A DNA stretch of 47,196 nucleotides, from positions 1-47,196 of the forward strand of contig JAHIFE010000118.1 of NCBI GenBank assembly GCA_018901125.1. Reading direction: 5' to 3'. The DNA is from Pseudomonadota bacterium. Lineage in GTDB: Bacteria > Desulfobacterota > Desulfobacteria > Desulfobacterales > RPRI01. Shown here one piece after another: positions 15,870 through 25,351 of this stretch; the stretch's first letter is position 1; every line of letters begins with the position of its first letter. Made by a program: the position numbers and the translations under genes. A model generated the notes under the pieces. It saw only the letters and a list, made by a program, of their open reading frames with translations. It had not been told where the DNA came from and did not search any database.

Positions 15870-17405
15870 ATGAATATCAATGAACAGGATTTTTTTCATC
15901 AGGCTACATTGCGTATTTGCGGCAGTCTTGAGATAGATAAGGCATTGCTGCATTCGTTTGAATATCTTAAAAATTTTATTCCGTTAGATGAAATGTGGCT
16001 GGTTCTGATTGATAAAGATATAGGCAAATTAAGAGCGGTTGCCGGGGCGGATCATAATGGTGCAAGAAAAATGGATAAAATCATATATCTTCCGTGGACA
16101 ATAAGAAATGAGCTTGGTAAACATGATTTTACACCGAAAAAAGTTAATATTATTAACAGAACGGAAGATAATCCGCTTGCGTTAAATTTATTAAATTCTC
16201 TTGGTTATCCGGATTCATCGTCATTGGTCTTTTCCTTGTCTACCGACAGCAACAGGTTAAGTATTTTTGTTATGAGAGCCACAGGAAAAGATCGTTTTTC
16301 GGATTCACACGCCCGCCTTGTTACAATGCTTCATGACCCGATTGCAATCGCCATGTCCAATGCCTTAAGGCATGAAGAATTACTTAAACTGAAAGAAGAT
16401 GACAATAAGTATCTTGTCCAGGAACTTCGTCAACTGGCCGGAGAAGAAATTGTAGGTGCCGAATCAGGACTGAAAAATGTTATGGACATGGTTCATCAGG
16501 TTGCGCCGAGGGATAATCCTGTAATACTTTTGGGAGAAACCGGGGTTGGTAAAGAAGTAATTGCCAATGCAATTCATTATACTTCACACCGTAAAGACGG
16601 GCCTTTTATAAAGGTAAACAGCGGGGCTATCCCGGAAGGTCTTATAGACAGCGAATTGTTCGGGCACGAAAGAGGTGCTTTCACAGGTGCGGTTACTCAA
16701 AAAAGAGGGCGTTTTGAAAGAGCCAATGGAGGAACGATTTTTTTGGATGAAATCGGAGACTTGCCCCTTCAGGCACAGAGCAGGCTTTTACGGGTGATTC
16801 AGCAAAAGGAATTGGAGCGTGTCGGCGGGAGTGAGACGATTAAAGTGGATGTCAGGATAATTGCCGCCACTCATCGCAGTCTTGAAAAAATGGTTGCAAA
16901 GAATACATTCCGTGAAGATCTCTGGTACAGGTTGAGCATTTTTCCTATCATAATACCCCCATTAAGACAGAGAATATCAGATATTCCGGCACTAATTGAT
17001 CATTTTTTAAAACGCAAATCAAGAGAGCTTAATTTTCGCACAATTCCTCAAATTGACCCTGGCGCTATAGACCGCTTGATGGATTATCCGTGGAAAGGAA
17101 ACGTGCGTGAACTTGAAAATATGGTGGAAAGAGCTTTGATTCAATACAGCGGAGGAATATTAAGCTTTGACCGCTTTAATTTTTTTCAGATTGAAGAAAC
17201 ACCGGTAATCTCAAAATCCGCCGGGAAAACACTTACACTGGATGAGGTTGATGCCATCCATATCCAATCTGTGCTGAAAGAAACCAGAGGTAAAATTAAC
17301 GGGGTGGGTGGTGCTGCAGAAATTCTCGGTCTGCATCCAAGCACTCTTCGGTTCAGGATGGATAGACTGGGAATCCGGTATGGAAAAATTATACGTACAA
17401 CGTAA
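15870..17405 (+). CDS. Sigma-54-dependent activator (GAF, AAA+, Fis-type HTH), paralogue 2
   Basis: 511 residues, close paralogue of the activator at 9990, collinear over the whole length. GAF-like sensor ~1-175, Walker A GETGVGKE (222-229), GAFTGA (269-274), Walker B TIFLDE (289-294), and the HTH GGAAEILGLHPSTLRFR near the C-terminus. The recognition helix is almost the same as in paralogue 1, so both should bind similar DNA, in line with the shared TCAATATATTGA sites. The sensor domains differ more, mostly at residues 45-110, which suggests different inducers. GGGAAG precedes the ATG. Divergent from the HCR-like operon and followed, 94 bp later, by a hybrid histidine kinase gene on the same strand. 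Confidence 0.93.
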   Translation: MNINEQDFFHQATLRICGSLEIDKALLHSFEYLKNFIPLDEMWLVLIDKDIGKLRAVAGADHNGARKMDKIIYLPWTIRNELGKHDFTPKKVNIINRTEDNPLALNLLNSLGYPDSSSLVFSLSTDSNRLSIFVMRATGKDRFSDSHARLVTMLHDPIAIAMSNALRHEELLKLKEDDNKYLVQELRQLAGEEIVGAESGLKNVMDMVHQVAPRDNPVILLGETGVGKEVIANAIHYTSHRKDGPFIKVNSGAIPEGLIDSELFGHERGAFTGAVTQKRGRFERANGGTIFLDEIGDLPLQAQSRLLRVIQQKELERVGGSETIKVDVRIIAATHRSLEKMVAKNTFREDLWYRLSIFPIIIPPLRQRISDIPALIDHFLKRKSRELNFRTIPQIDPGAIDRLMDYPWKGNVRELENMVERALIQYSGGILSFDRFNFFQIEETPVISKSAGKTLTLDEVDAIHIQSVLKETRGKINGVGGAAEILGLHPSTLRFRMDRLGIRYGKIIRTT

Positions 17406-17499
17406 AGAGACAATTAATTTGATTTTTACGAATACATCAACTAATAATACATTATCAGTTTAATGCCATACAGCCAGAAAGATCTAAGAAAAGTATAAC

Positions 17500-19656
17500 A
17501 TGCAAAACTATAGAATACTTGCAGCAGACGATGAACCATACTCATTGGATTTATACAGGCAAGTGCTGTCTCCCGACGAATTAAGCCAAACCTTTTGTTC
17601 TGAGTTGGAAACATCAGAAAATAGTTTCTCCGGAGAAAGTAGCATAAATATTACAGCTGCACCATTCGACCTTACAACCTGTTGTCAGGGAGATGAAGCC
17701 GTTGAAGCTGTAAAACAATCGCTTGGAGAAAAACGTCCTTTTGCTTTGGTTTTTCTTGATGTTCATATGCCTCCCGGTCCGGACGGTGTTTTGGCAGCCC
17801 GGCAGATCAGGAAATTAGATCCGGATATTGAGATAGTTATCGTTACGGCATATTCTTACGATTTCCCCCAAAATATTATTCAGCAAGTTCCTCCTGCCCA
17901 TAAGCTGCTTTTCATTCAAAAGCCTTTATATCCACAGGAAATATATCAATTTGCAATTTCTTTATGTTCAAAGTGGGAAGTGGAGCGTGAACTTATAGAA
18001 ATCCGTAATAATTTAGAAAGTCGAATCATAGAGAGCACACAAGAGCTGGTGCAAATAAATATACAACTGCTGGCAGAAATAGAAGAGCGCAAATCTGTTG
18101 AAAAGGCGCTTAAGGAGATCGAAATACGCTATCGGATGTTGTTTGAAAATGCTTCCGAAGCAATTTTTTTGATTGACGCTGAAGAAGAAAACCGTGGTAA
18201 AATTGTTGCTGCCAACAGAGCTGCCGGAATCATGCACGGTTATACAGTAGAGGAGCTTTTAAAATTAAACATAATAGATCTTAATACTACTGATATTGGG
18301 GAAGAACTACCTGACATTACTCGACGCCTGCTTAAAGGCAATAGGGTTGATATAGAAATTGAACATTACCGAAAAGACGGTACTCTGTTTCCAGTTGAAA
18401 GCAATTCCGGCTTGCTTGAATTGGGAAATAAAAAGTATGTTCTGACTTTCGACAGAGATATCACGTTTCGCAAGCAGGCGCTTGAGGAAAAAGAGAAACT
18501 GTTATCACAAATACGGCGTTCTGAAAAAATGGAGGCTATCGGTACACTGGCCGGTGGTGTTGCCCATGATCTAAACAATATTTTAAGTGCTGTTATCAGT
18601 TATCCGGAGCTGATATTAATGGATCTTACAGAAGAAAGTCTGCTCAAAAAACAGATATTAACCATTCAAAAATCCGGAGAGAAAGCGGCTGCTATCGTTC
18701 AGGACTTGTTAACTCTGGCGCGCAGAGGCGTTGTGGTAAATGATATTGTAAACCTCAATGATATTGTTAATGACTATCTGAATAGTGCTGAATATAAAAA
18801 TCTGAAATCATATTATCCGGATGTTCAAATCAAAACTCTTCTTAAATCCGATTTGCTTAATATTTTGGGTTCACCCATACATCTGTCAAAAACCATAATG
18901 AATTTGGTCTCAAATGCTGCCGAAGCCATAGGCAATAGAGGAACCATTACGATTTCAGTAGAAAATCAATATATAGACAGGCCGATCAAAGGTTTTGATA
19001 ATGTTCAAGAGGGAGACTATGTGGTTTTGAAGGTGAGTGATGATGGAATTGGTATTCCTGAGGAACACATAGAGAAAATATTTGAGCCGTTTTACACAAA
19101 AAAGAAAATGGGAAGAAGCGGAACAGGCCTTGGTATGACAGTGATATGGGGAACTGTTATGGACCATAATGGTTATATTGACGTTCAAAGTGCCGCTGGA
19201 AAAGGAACGACAATTAAACTTTACTTTCCGATTACCCGCGAACTATTCACAAAAAATAATTCTAAAAAGCTGATTGAAAATTTTATGGGCAATGGAGAGT
19301 CAATTCTTGTTGTGGATGATGTGGAAGAACAGCTGGAAATCGCAAATAGCATATTAATTAAACTTGGTTATTCAGTAAATTGCATCTCAAGCGGAGAAAA
19401 AGCGGTTGAATATCTAAAAAACAATAAAGCGGATTTGCTGATTTTAGACATGATTATGGATACAGGAATTGACGGGCTGGATACCTATCGTAAAATACTG
19501 GAAGTGAATCCGGCACAAAAAGCAATTATCGCAAGTGGATTTTCAGAAACATACAGGGTTAAGGAGACTCTCAGGATTGGTGCCGGTGCTTACATAAAGA
19601 AACCGTATACAATTGAGAAAATAGGGGTTGCTGTTAAGTTGGAACTTAGCAAATGA
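17500..19656 (+). CDS. Hybrid sensor histidine kinase (REC-PAS-HisKA-HATPase-REC)
   Basis: 718 residues, no membrane segment, so cytoplasmic. An N-terminal receiver (~1-155; D10, D11, phospho-site D87, K141) has an insert of about 30 residues before its second strand. A coiled-coil linker (~160-205) leads to PAS (~207-325), then the H-box GTLAGGVAHDLNNIL with H356, the N-box NLVSNAAEAIG, G boxes DDGIGIP and GTGLGM, and a second receiver (~599-718; D607, D608, phospho-site D650, K701). Such proteins act in phosphorelays; no separate output protein with an HTH is adjacent. It follows activator paralogue 2 and may be cotranscribed, although that activator has no receiver domain of its own. The signal is unknown. 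Confidence 0.9.
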   Translation: MQNYRILAADDEPYSLDLYRQVLSPDELSQTFCSELETSENSFSGESSINITAAPFDLTTCCQGDEAVEAVKQSLGEKRPFALVFLDVHMPPGPDGVLAARQIRKLDPDIEIVIVTAYSYDFPQNIIQQVPPAHKLLFIQKPLYPQEIYQFAISLCSKWEVERELIEIRNNLESRIIESTQELVQINIQLLAEIEERKSVEKALKEIEIRYRMLFENASEAIFLIDAEEENRGKIVAANRAAGIMHGYTVEELLKLNIIDLNTTDIGEELPDITRRLLKGNRVDIEIEHYRKDGTLFPVESNSGLLELGNKKYVLTFDRDITFRKQALEEKEKLLSQIRRSEKMEAIGTLAGGVAHDLNNILSAVISYPELILMDLTEESLLKKQILTIQKSGEKAAAIVQDLLTLARRGVVVNDIVNLNDIVNDYLNSAEYKNLKSYYPDVQIKTLLKSDLLNILGSPIHLSKTIMNLVSNAAEAIGNRGTITISVENQYIDRPIKGFDNVQEGDYVVLKVSDDGIGIPEEHIEKIFEPFYTKKKMGRSGTGLGMTVIWGTVMDHNGYIDVQSAAGKGTTIKLYFPITRELFTKNNSKKLIENFMGNGESILVVDDVEEQLEIANSILIKLGYSVNCISSGEKAVEYLKNNKADLLILDMIMDTGIDGLDTYRKILEVNPAQKAIIASGFSETYRVKETLRIGAGAYIKKPYTIEKIGVAVKLELSK

Positions 19657-19701
19657 CAGACTTTTTTGCAAGTCTGTCATTTGCTAAAGTCTGCTTTTTT
19701 T
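19646..19701 (+). terminator. Strong terminator overlapping the kinase stop codon
   Basis: A perfect 17-bp stem pairs TTAGCAAATGACAGACT (19646-19662) with 19671-19687, loop of 8. A second short stretch and a T7 run follow at 19694-19700. The stop codon TGA at 19654-19656 lies within the left arm, so the last codons of the kinase are part of the hairpin. Confidence 0.85.
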
Positions 19702-19877
19702 ACGCAAAATAACGGCCGGTTATTTATTTTTATTGAAAATAACCTTATGTTATTATAAATATTCATGTACTTATTTTGAAACACTCATCATTCAAATGAC
19801 ATTTGTTTTGTGTTGATATATTTCTGCTAATATTCACCCTTAAAACGAAGTCTGCGAACGAATAAGGAGTTTAAACA

Positions 19878-21479
19878 ATGCCTGTTGAATCCAAGAGCAG
19901 TATCACTTCATCCTCCCATCCGGGTCGTCTTGGTGAAGAACTTGTCAGTTTCAAGCTTATCACAAAAGAACAACTGGAAAAAGCCCTTGTCAGACGGTCT
20001 CAGGTTGAGATGCCCATAGGTTCATTGCTCATCAAAATGGGATTTGTATCGACCGAAGACATGCTGGACTTTCTGTCGAAAAAATTTAGTGTGCCCTACA
20101 TTAACCTGTTCAACATCAACATTCCTCATGAAATCATAAAATTAATCCCACTCAGCCAGATCAGACAGTATAAAATTCTTCCCATATCCAAAGAAAACAA
20201 TAAGTTGACGCTTGGCATGGTAAGCCCTCAGGATTTTGTGGTGATCAGTGATCTGGAATTTACCATGGGAGTCAAAATCAAGCCTGTTGTGGTGCCGTTT
20301 TTGATGATGGAGGCCGCGCTGAACCTTTTATCCATAAATTCTGTGAACGGCGTCAAAGGTGAGACAATCAAAAGCATCGCGCTGGAGGATAAAGGCGAAG
20401 CCAATGCTTCCCCCAAAATCGAATCATTACTATCCTATCTTGTTAAAACAGGGGCCACTGACATGCTGCTGACTGTTGGCGTTCCCCCTTCCATTAAAGT
20501 CAGCAATCAGGTCAAGCGAATGGCGGCCGCTTCCTTAACTCCTGCTGACTGTGAACTATACGCCAAAGAGCTTCTGATTAACAATGATAACGGCTGGGAA
20601 AAATTCCAGCAGACCAACGATCTGGATATTGCGGCAACATATCCGAATGTAGGCCGGTTCAGAATCAATTTATACAGGCAGAGAAATTCCATATCTATCA
20701 ACATCCGTCGTCTGTATGACCGTCTACCCACAATGAGCGAGCTCAACTTGCCGGAATGGATCAGAGATTACGCAATGAAACCCCAGGGTCTGATAATTAT
20801 ATCCGGACCGGCAGGTCATGGAAAATCAACGACTCTGTGTGCCATGATAGACATTATCAATACAAACCGGCAATGCAACATTGTAACCTTAGAAGATCCG
20901 GTAGAATATCTGCACAAACATAAAAAAAGTAATATCAACCAGAGGGAAATCGGCAGGGATACGGAAAGTTTTGCCAAAGGTCTGCGCGCTGTTTTCCGGC
21001 AATCCCCTGACGTGGTGGTTATCGGTGAATTGCGAGATAAGGAATCGTTTGAAATTGCGCTCAAGGCTGCCGGAACCGGCAGTCTTGTCCTTTGCACCAT
21101 GAATGCCGCTAACTCTACAGCGGTTATCCGCATCATTGTAAATATGTTCGAGGAAAGCAAGCAAAACCTTATTAGCATGTTATTGGCGGATACCCTGCTG
21201 CTATCTCTTGCGCAACGTCTTATACTCAGTAAAGATAAAACCAAACAGATTCTGGTTCTTGAACGCTTTTCAAATTCTAATCGTGTGGGCAACCTCATAC
21301 GTGAAGGTAAACTGCATCAAATCCGCTCCCAGATGGAAACCGGATGTGAAGAATTTATGTCCTTAGACTTGTCACTTGCCGAGTTGTATAAAGAAGGACA
21401 AATTGATTTTGAGGAAGGACTCACGTATTCGCACAACAAACAACTATATCAAGACCTGTCCGCCCTTAAAACCAAATAA
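19878..21479 (+). CDS. MshEN domain fused to PilT/GspE-like secretion ATPase, altered His box
   Basis: 533 residues. Residues ~15-150 match the T2SSE N-terminal (MshEN) domain, which in some relatives binds cyclic di-GMP; ~185-490 form a PilT-type ATPase. Walker A is GPAGHGKS (310-317), the Asp box VTLEDPVEY (~336-344), and Walker B DVVVIGELRD. The His box, normally STLHTND, reads CTMNAAN, with N409 where the histidine should be. The protein is also longer and domain-shuffled compared with PilT (about 350 residues). No pilus genes are adjacent, so it is an orphan. It may be a regulatory or retraction-like motor for type IV pili encoded elsewhere. An AAGGAG site precedes the ATG. Confidence 0.85.
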   Translation: MPVESKSSITSSSHPGRLGEELVSFKLITKEQLEKALVRRSQVEMPIGSLLIKMGFVSTEDMLDFLSKKFSVPYINLFNINIPHEIIKLIPLSQIRQYKILPISKENNKLTLGMVSPQDFVVISDLEFTMGVKIKPVVVPFLMMEAALNLLSINSVNGVKGETIKSIALEDKGEANASPKIESLLSYLVKTGATDMLLTVGVPPSIKVSNQVKRMAAASLTPADCELYAKELLINNDNGWEKFQQTNDLDIAATYPNVGRFRINLYRQRNSISINIRRLYDRLPTMSELNLPEWIRDYAMKPQGLIIISGPAGHGKSTTLCAMIDIINTNRQCNIVTLEDPVEYLHKHKKSNINQREIGRDTESFAKGLRAVFRQSPDVVVIGELRDKESFEIALKAAGTGSLVLCTMNAANSTAVIRIIVNMFEESKQNLISMLLADTLLLSLAQRLILSKDKTKQILVLERFSNSNRVGNLIREGKLHQIRSQMETGCEEFMSLDLSLAELYKEGQIDFEEGLTYSHNKQLYQDLSALKTK

Positions 21480-21482
21480 GAA

Positions 21483-21624
21483 GAGCCAGTTTCAAAACGC
21501 CCCATTTTGGCCGATCTCTGCGTTGGGCTCAAATTTCAATCCTCGAAATACTCTATGTATTCCTGTGGTTGAAATTTTCACCCGCCTTGAGCTTGACCAA
21601 ACTGAAACGTTTTGAAAGTGGCTC
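21483..21624. repeat. Palindromic dispersed repeat, copy 2
   Basis: The 138-bp core is 21485-21622, with the terminal inverted repeat two bases longer at each side (GAGCC... and ...GGCTC). It differs from copy 1 at about a dozen positions and has no indel. In the inner stem a T-A pair of copy 1 (9455/9489) is C-G here, a compensatory change. It begins four bases after the stop codon of the ATPase gene and may act as its terminator. Confidence 0.85.
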
Positions 21625-21770
21625 AGAAGTTTGTGAGAAACGTATCTTGAATCTTTTTCAATAATGATGAGTGTCTTTCTAAGCCTTTTGCTTAATACTC
21701 CTGAATAATCTGTTTTAAGAGGGTCGATTTTTGTATTCGGTGAATTTGTATTGTTTTGAAAGGATAATTT

Positions 21771-22415
21771 ATGAAAATAGATAAATCGTTAAAGTTCGTT
21801 ATCCTTTATTTGTTGATAGTGATATTATTTTATCAATACAATTTAAAAGAGGCTAAAGGAGCAGAGCCTGTTTCCGATGCCGAAAGCCCTTATCATGTAA
21901 GTATTAAGAACTTTCCTGCATTCGAACTTCCTGCACTTAAAAATGAATCGGAAAAAAGTTATCTGGGTCATACAGAAACAGGAAATTTCAATATTGGTCA
22001 AATCAAAGCCAAGGTTTTAATAATAGAATTATTTAGTTTCTATTGTCCGCACTGCCAGAGAGCAGCACCTAAAGTAAACGAACTTTATCAGGAAATGCAG
22101 AAACAGGATGCGATAAAGGAAAAAATAAAAATAATCGGCATAGGCGTTGGCAATAGTGATTATGAGGTAAATTCCTTCAAGAATACATACCAAATACCCT
22201 TTCCGCTTTTTCCTGACAAAAGCATGGGAATATTTAAGTTACTGCAAGCAAGAAGTACTCCTACCTTTATAGGTATTAAAGTAAATGAAAATGGATCTCT
22301 TGAACAATTTTATTTAAGAGAAGGAGGGTTTGATGATATTCAGAAGTTTCTGGCTGAAATCATAAAATTGTCGGGAATGGAATCAGGAGATAAAAATGAA
22401 CAAACAAAAAAATAA
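21771..22415 (+). CDS. Membrane-anchored TlpA-like thioredoxin-fold protein
   Basis: 214 residues: an N-terminal signal anchor (~7-25) and a TlpA/ResA-like thioredoxin fold with active site C92-P-H-C95 in FSFYCPHCQRAAP and a cis-proline loop in ARSTPTFIG. CPHC is the DsbA-type dipeptide, giving a fairly oxidising centre, although the fold reads as TlpA-like. Probably a thiol-disulfide protein on the outer face of the inner membrane. It overlaps the peroxiredoxin gene by 20 bp and heads a three-gene run ending with a CcdA-thioredoxin fusion that can supply electrons. The start ATG has AAAGGA about 6 bases upstream. Confidence 0.82.
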   Translation: MKIDKSLKFVILYLLIVILFYQYNLKEAKGAEPVSDAESPYHVSIKNFPAFELPALKNESEKSYLGHTETGNFNIGQIKAKVLIIELFSFYCPHCQRAAPKVNELYQEMQKQDAIKEKIKIIGIGVGNSDYEVNSFKNTYQIPFPLFPDKSMGIFKLLQARSTPTFIGIKVNENGSLEQFYLREGGFDDIQKFLAEIIKLSGMESGDKNEQTKK

Positions 22416-23022
22416 GTGTAGATATTTATTATACCTCAGTGCTTTTATGATTGTAACGGGAATAACAGCAGCCTATGGGCAACCGGATAAATTTATTGAA
22501 TCAATTTATCCGGTTGGAAAACTCAAACCCACGGATACCGTTTCTAAGTTAAAAGTTGGCGATCCTGCACCTGATTTTACCCTTCCGGCTGTTGCCGGTG
22601 GCAAGATATCTCTTGGACAGTATGCTGGTAAACATAATGTTGTTATTTCGTTTGTTCCTGCTGCATGGACTCCGGTTTGCTCTGATCAGTGGCCGGGCTA
22701 CAACATTTCCAGAGACCTATTTGAAAAATATGACGCCGTTTTACTTGGCATAACGGTTGACAATATTCCCACGTTGTATTCCTGGATTAAACAGATGAGT
22801 ACTCCAAAAGAAAAAATATGGTTTCCTGTCCTTTCTGATTTCTATCCTCATGGTGAGGTGGCTTCCAGATATGGTGTATTGCGTTCAGAAGGTGTTAGTG
22901 AAAGGGCTTTGTTTGTAATAAATAAAAAAGGAATTATAGTATATATAGATATCCATGACATAAATGAGCGGCCATTTCTCGAAGATCTGGCAAAGGCTCT
23001 TGAAGAAGCAAATAAACAATAA
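22396..23022 (+). CDS. Exported 1-Cys peroxiredoxin (AhpC/TSA family)
   Basis: 208 residues with an N-terminal hydrophobic signal (~9-28, ending near TAAYGQ). The AhpC/TSA fold starts at about 52. The peroxidatic cysteine is C95 in the PxxxTxxC motif PAAWTPVC. The only other cysteine is C8, before the signal, so there is no resolving cysteine in the mature part; reduction must come from a partner, plausibly the neighbouring thioredoxin-fold proteins. It would destroy peroxides in the envelope. The ATG lies inside the upstream gene with AGGAG 7 bases before it, so translation is coupled. It fits oxygen defence in an anaerobe. Confidence 0.88.
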   Translation: MNKQKNKCRYLLYLSAFMIVTGITAAYGQPDKFIESIYPVGKLKPTDTVSKLKVGDPAPDFTLPAVAGGKISLGQYAGKHNVVISFVPAAWTPVCSDQWPGYNISRDLFEKYDAVLLGITVDNIPTLYSWIKQMSTPKEKIWFPVLSDFYPHGEVASRYGVLRSEGVSERALFVINKKGIIVYIDIHDINERPFLEDLAKALEEANKQ

Positions 23023-23095
23023 TTGCAAGGCCAACGGTAATTGCTGTTTTAGGCCGGCTGAATTCTAATTCCTGTTTTATTGCAGGGGGATGATA

Positions 23096-24397
23096 ATGAT
23101 AGATTATATTCTTAATCTTGTAGAATTGGCTTTTCGTCATGATACTATATCGCTTTATTTTCTGATGTTTGGCGGTGGGATTTTAACATCTTTTACCCCA
23201 TGCATATATCCTGTGCTACCTTTGATAATCGGATATATCGGCAACCAGGCAAGTGACAACCGAAAGAAGGCTATTTATTTAAGCCTTTCTTTGGTAAGCG
23301 GTCTGTCTTTCGTATATGCCTTATTCGGAATTAGCATTGCAGCAGTTGGAGGAACATACGGTTCTATTATGGGAAACGGATGGCTTATGTATTCAATCGC
23401 TATTTTTTTCTTATTAATGAGCCTTTTTATGCTGGATGCGCTTTATATTCCCAATCCTGAATTCTTTTCCAGACTCCAGGCTAAATCGGCAAATCTCAAA
23501 GGCTTATTTGGTGCTTTCATAGTTGGCGGAGTCAGCGGCTTAGTAGTAGGCCCTTGCACCGGACCTATTCTGGCCGTTGCTTTAGGAGCAATCGCCATCT
23601 CTCTGGAAGAGTCTCATGGTGTTGATTATGTTCTGCATCTGCTAAAGAGTGGAACGCAGCTTTTTTTATTTGGGTTTGGCCAGGGTACTATAATTATTCT
23701 GGCAGGAATAATGACAGGTTTCATTTCAAAATTGCCCAAAGCAGGAGTCTGGATGGAAGTTATTAAAAAAGGCTTTGCTTTTATAATTATTATTTCTGCA
23801 AGCCTGTTTCTCGTATTCGTTGGTCAAAATACAGATTTCCCAAATCTGACCCAGTTCTTTGCAAAAGCTGAATTTAATGTACTCTCAGATTCAGAAATTA
23901 AAAATTCAACCGAACAAACAACCGCTGCCCCTGAAACAAACAAAGAAAAACCGCTTCAAAATACTGATTTAATATCTTTAGAAAAACCAGCGCCGGACTT
24001 TACTCTTGATTCGCTGTCAGGAGAGAAAGTTACTTTGAGTCATTTAAAAGGCAAAAAAGGCGTCGTGGTTGTTTTCTTTGCAACATGGTGCACCCACTGT
24101 ATGAAAGAAGTGCCTGAAATAAAACAATTTGCCGAAATGGCGCAAAAACAAAATATTGTCGTTTTAGGAATTAACTATGGGCAGCCAATGGAAGTTGTGC
24201 AACGATTTAAAAAAACACAAGAAATAAATTATACTATACTTTTAGATACTGGTGGAACAGTATCAACTGAAACATACGGAGTTAAAGGATTACCTTATAT
24301 AGTTGGTGTTAACGGAAAGGGCAATGTTATTTATACAGGGCTATCAATTCCCGATAATAAAGCAGAATTTGTAAATAATTTAAAAGAGGGCTTGTAG
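23096..24397 (+). CDS. CcdA/DsbD-type membrane electron carrier fused to a TlpA-like thioredoxin domain
   Basis: 433 residues. Residues ~15-245 hold the six-helix CcdA/DsbD core, with the redox pair C36 (TSFTPCIYP) and C154 (VVGPCTGP). A Ser/Thr/Glu-rich linker (~255-290) leads to a periplasmic TlpA-like domain with C332 and C335 in WCTHC and a cis-proline loop (GLPYIVG). The protein would carry electrons from cytoplasmic thioredoxin across the membrane to its own thioredoxin domain, and perhaps to the upstream TlpA-like protein and peroxiredoxin. The ATG at 23096 is preferred over 23090 because AGGGGG directly abuts the latter. It lacks the N-terminal DsbD-alpha domain. Confidence 0.88.
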   Translation: MIDYILNLVELAFRHDTISLYFLMFGGGILTSFTPCIYPVLPLIIGYIGNQASDNRKKAIYLSLSLVSGLSFVYALFGISIAAVGGTYGSIMGNGWLMYSIAIFFLLMSLFMLDALYIPNPEFFSRLQAKSANLKGLFGAFIVGGVSGLVVGPCTGPILAVALGAIAISLEESHGVDYVLHLLKSGTQLFLFGFGQGTIIILAGIMTGFISKLPKAGVWMEVIKKGFAFIIIISASLFLVFVGQNTDFPNLTQFFAKAEFNVLSDSEIKNSTEQTTAAPETNKEKPLQNTDLISLEKPAPDFTLDSLSGEKVTLSHLKGKKGVVVVFFATWCTHCMKEVPEIKQFAEMAQKQNIVVLGINYGQPMEVVQRFKKTQEINYTILLDTGGTVSTETYGVKGLPYIVGVNGKGNVIYTGLSIPDNKAEFVNNLKEGL

Positions 24398-24658
24398 AGT
24401 AAAGGATATTTTTCATATTAAAATTATTTTGTGGTTTATCAAAAACAAAAACGCAATTCTAAAAAATAATTAGTATTTATATTATTATCCTGATTTGCTC
24501 CTTATGAAGCCATTATGTTTAATAATACTCAAACTATTTGTAATAATTTATTATTTCAATATTTTTCTTGACTTTAACAATTTATAATCTAAGCTGTTTT
24601 TAGTGTGTTAGTTCGTGTTGAATATTTATTAACATAAAATTAAACAAGGAGGAGCATC

Positions 24659-25132
24659 ATGAAAAAAGTTAAGTTTTTGGTTGCCAGTATTGTTGTTATG
24701 TTATTCTTCATCGCGTCATTTATTGTTGCAAACCCAGGTACTGTTAATGCTGTTGAACAAGCAAAGGATCAATGCTTTGTAGTATCCTTGAATGGAAATA
24801 TTTCTCCTCAGAGTGCTGCAAAAATGGATCAGGTAATAACAATAACTCCTCAATATATGAATGTTCCAGTAGGATCATGTGTTGTCTGGGTTAATTGGGT
24901 ACGAGGTCCTGAAATCAGTACAAGCTTTAAAGAAGGTAAAACATGCGCAGCGACTACCAAGTCTGCTGTTGGGTATAGTATTACTCCCGAAACGGGTTGT
25001 TTTATTACTGATTTCTTGCCGGAAGGAGCGACGTCAAGTTTAAGATTTATGGAAGCCGGTGATTATAAGTATGATATATATGTAAAAGGTAGAAAGGCTC
25101 CACTGGCATCCGGTAAAATTACCGTGAAATAG
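24659..25132 (+). CDS. Secreted cupredoxin-like protein without copper ligands
   Basis: 157 residues with a clear signal peptide (~1-31, VNA cleavage). The mature part has the strand pattern of a small cupredoxin fold (ITITPQYMNVPVGSCVVWVNW and SLRFMEAGDYKYDIYV), but the Cys-His-Met/His copper set is missing: there are no histidines at all. Four cysteines (C39, C74, C96, C114) could form two disulfides, which would suit the thiol-redox genes just upstream. AAGGAGGAG stands before the ATG, so strong translation is likely. It is separated from the redox genes by 261 bp and probably has its own promoter. Function is unknown; the fold call is by pattern. Confidence 0.7.
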   Translation: MKKVKFLVASIVVMLFFIASFIVANPGTVNAVEQAKDQCFVVSLNGNISPQSAAKMDQVITITPQYMNVPVGSCVVWVNWVRGPEISTSFKEGKTCAATTKSAVGYSITPETGCFITDFLPEGATSSLRFMEAGDYKYDIYVKGRKAPLASGKITVK

Positions 25133-25245
25133 CTAAGCTTTAACTTTTAATTAACAACTTCTGTTTATAGAAGCTATCTATTCTGAATCAAGTATATTTT
25201 CCAGCGTATTTGCTTTTTGTAAAACAGTAGTCATAGTGATTTTGC

Positions 25246-25294
25246 AATGGGTGGCGCATCCGGGAAAATCAAATCCTGAACAACGCCGCCCATT
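25246..25294. terminator. Hairpin between convergent genes
   Basis: AATGGGTGGCG (25246-25256) pairs with CGCCGCCCATT (25284-25294), 11 bp with one G-U. No strong T-run on either side. It sits between the cupredoxin-like gene and the convergent methyltransferase gene, so a two-way terminator is likely. Confidence 0.5.
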
Positions 25295-25351
25295 CTTATA
25301 TAATATCAACAAGAAAATGCCGGCTTGACTTTCGCCTGAATTATGTCCCAG

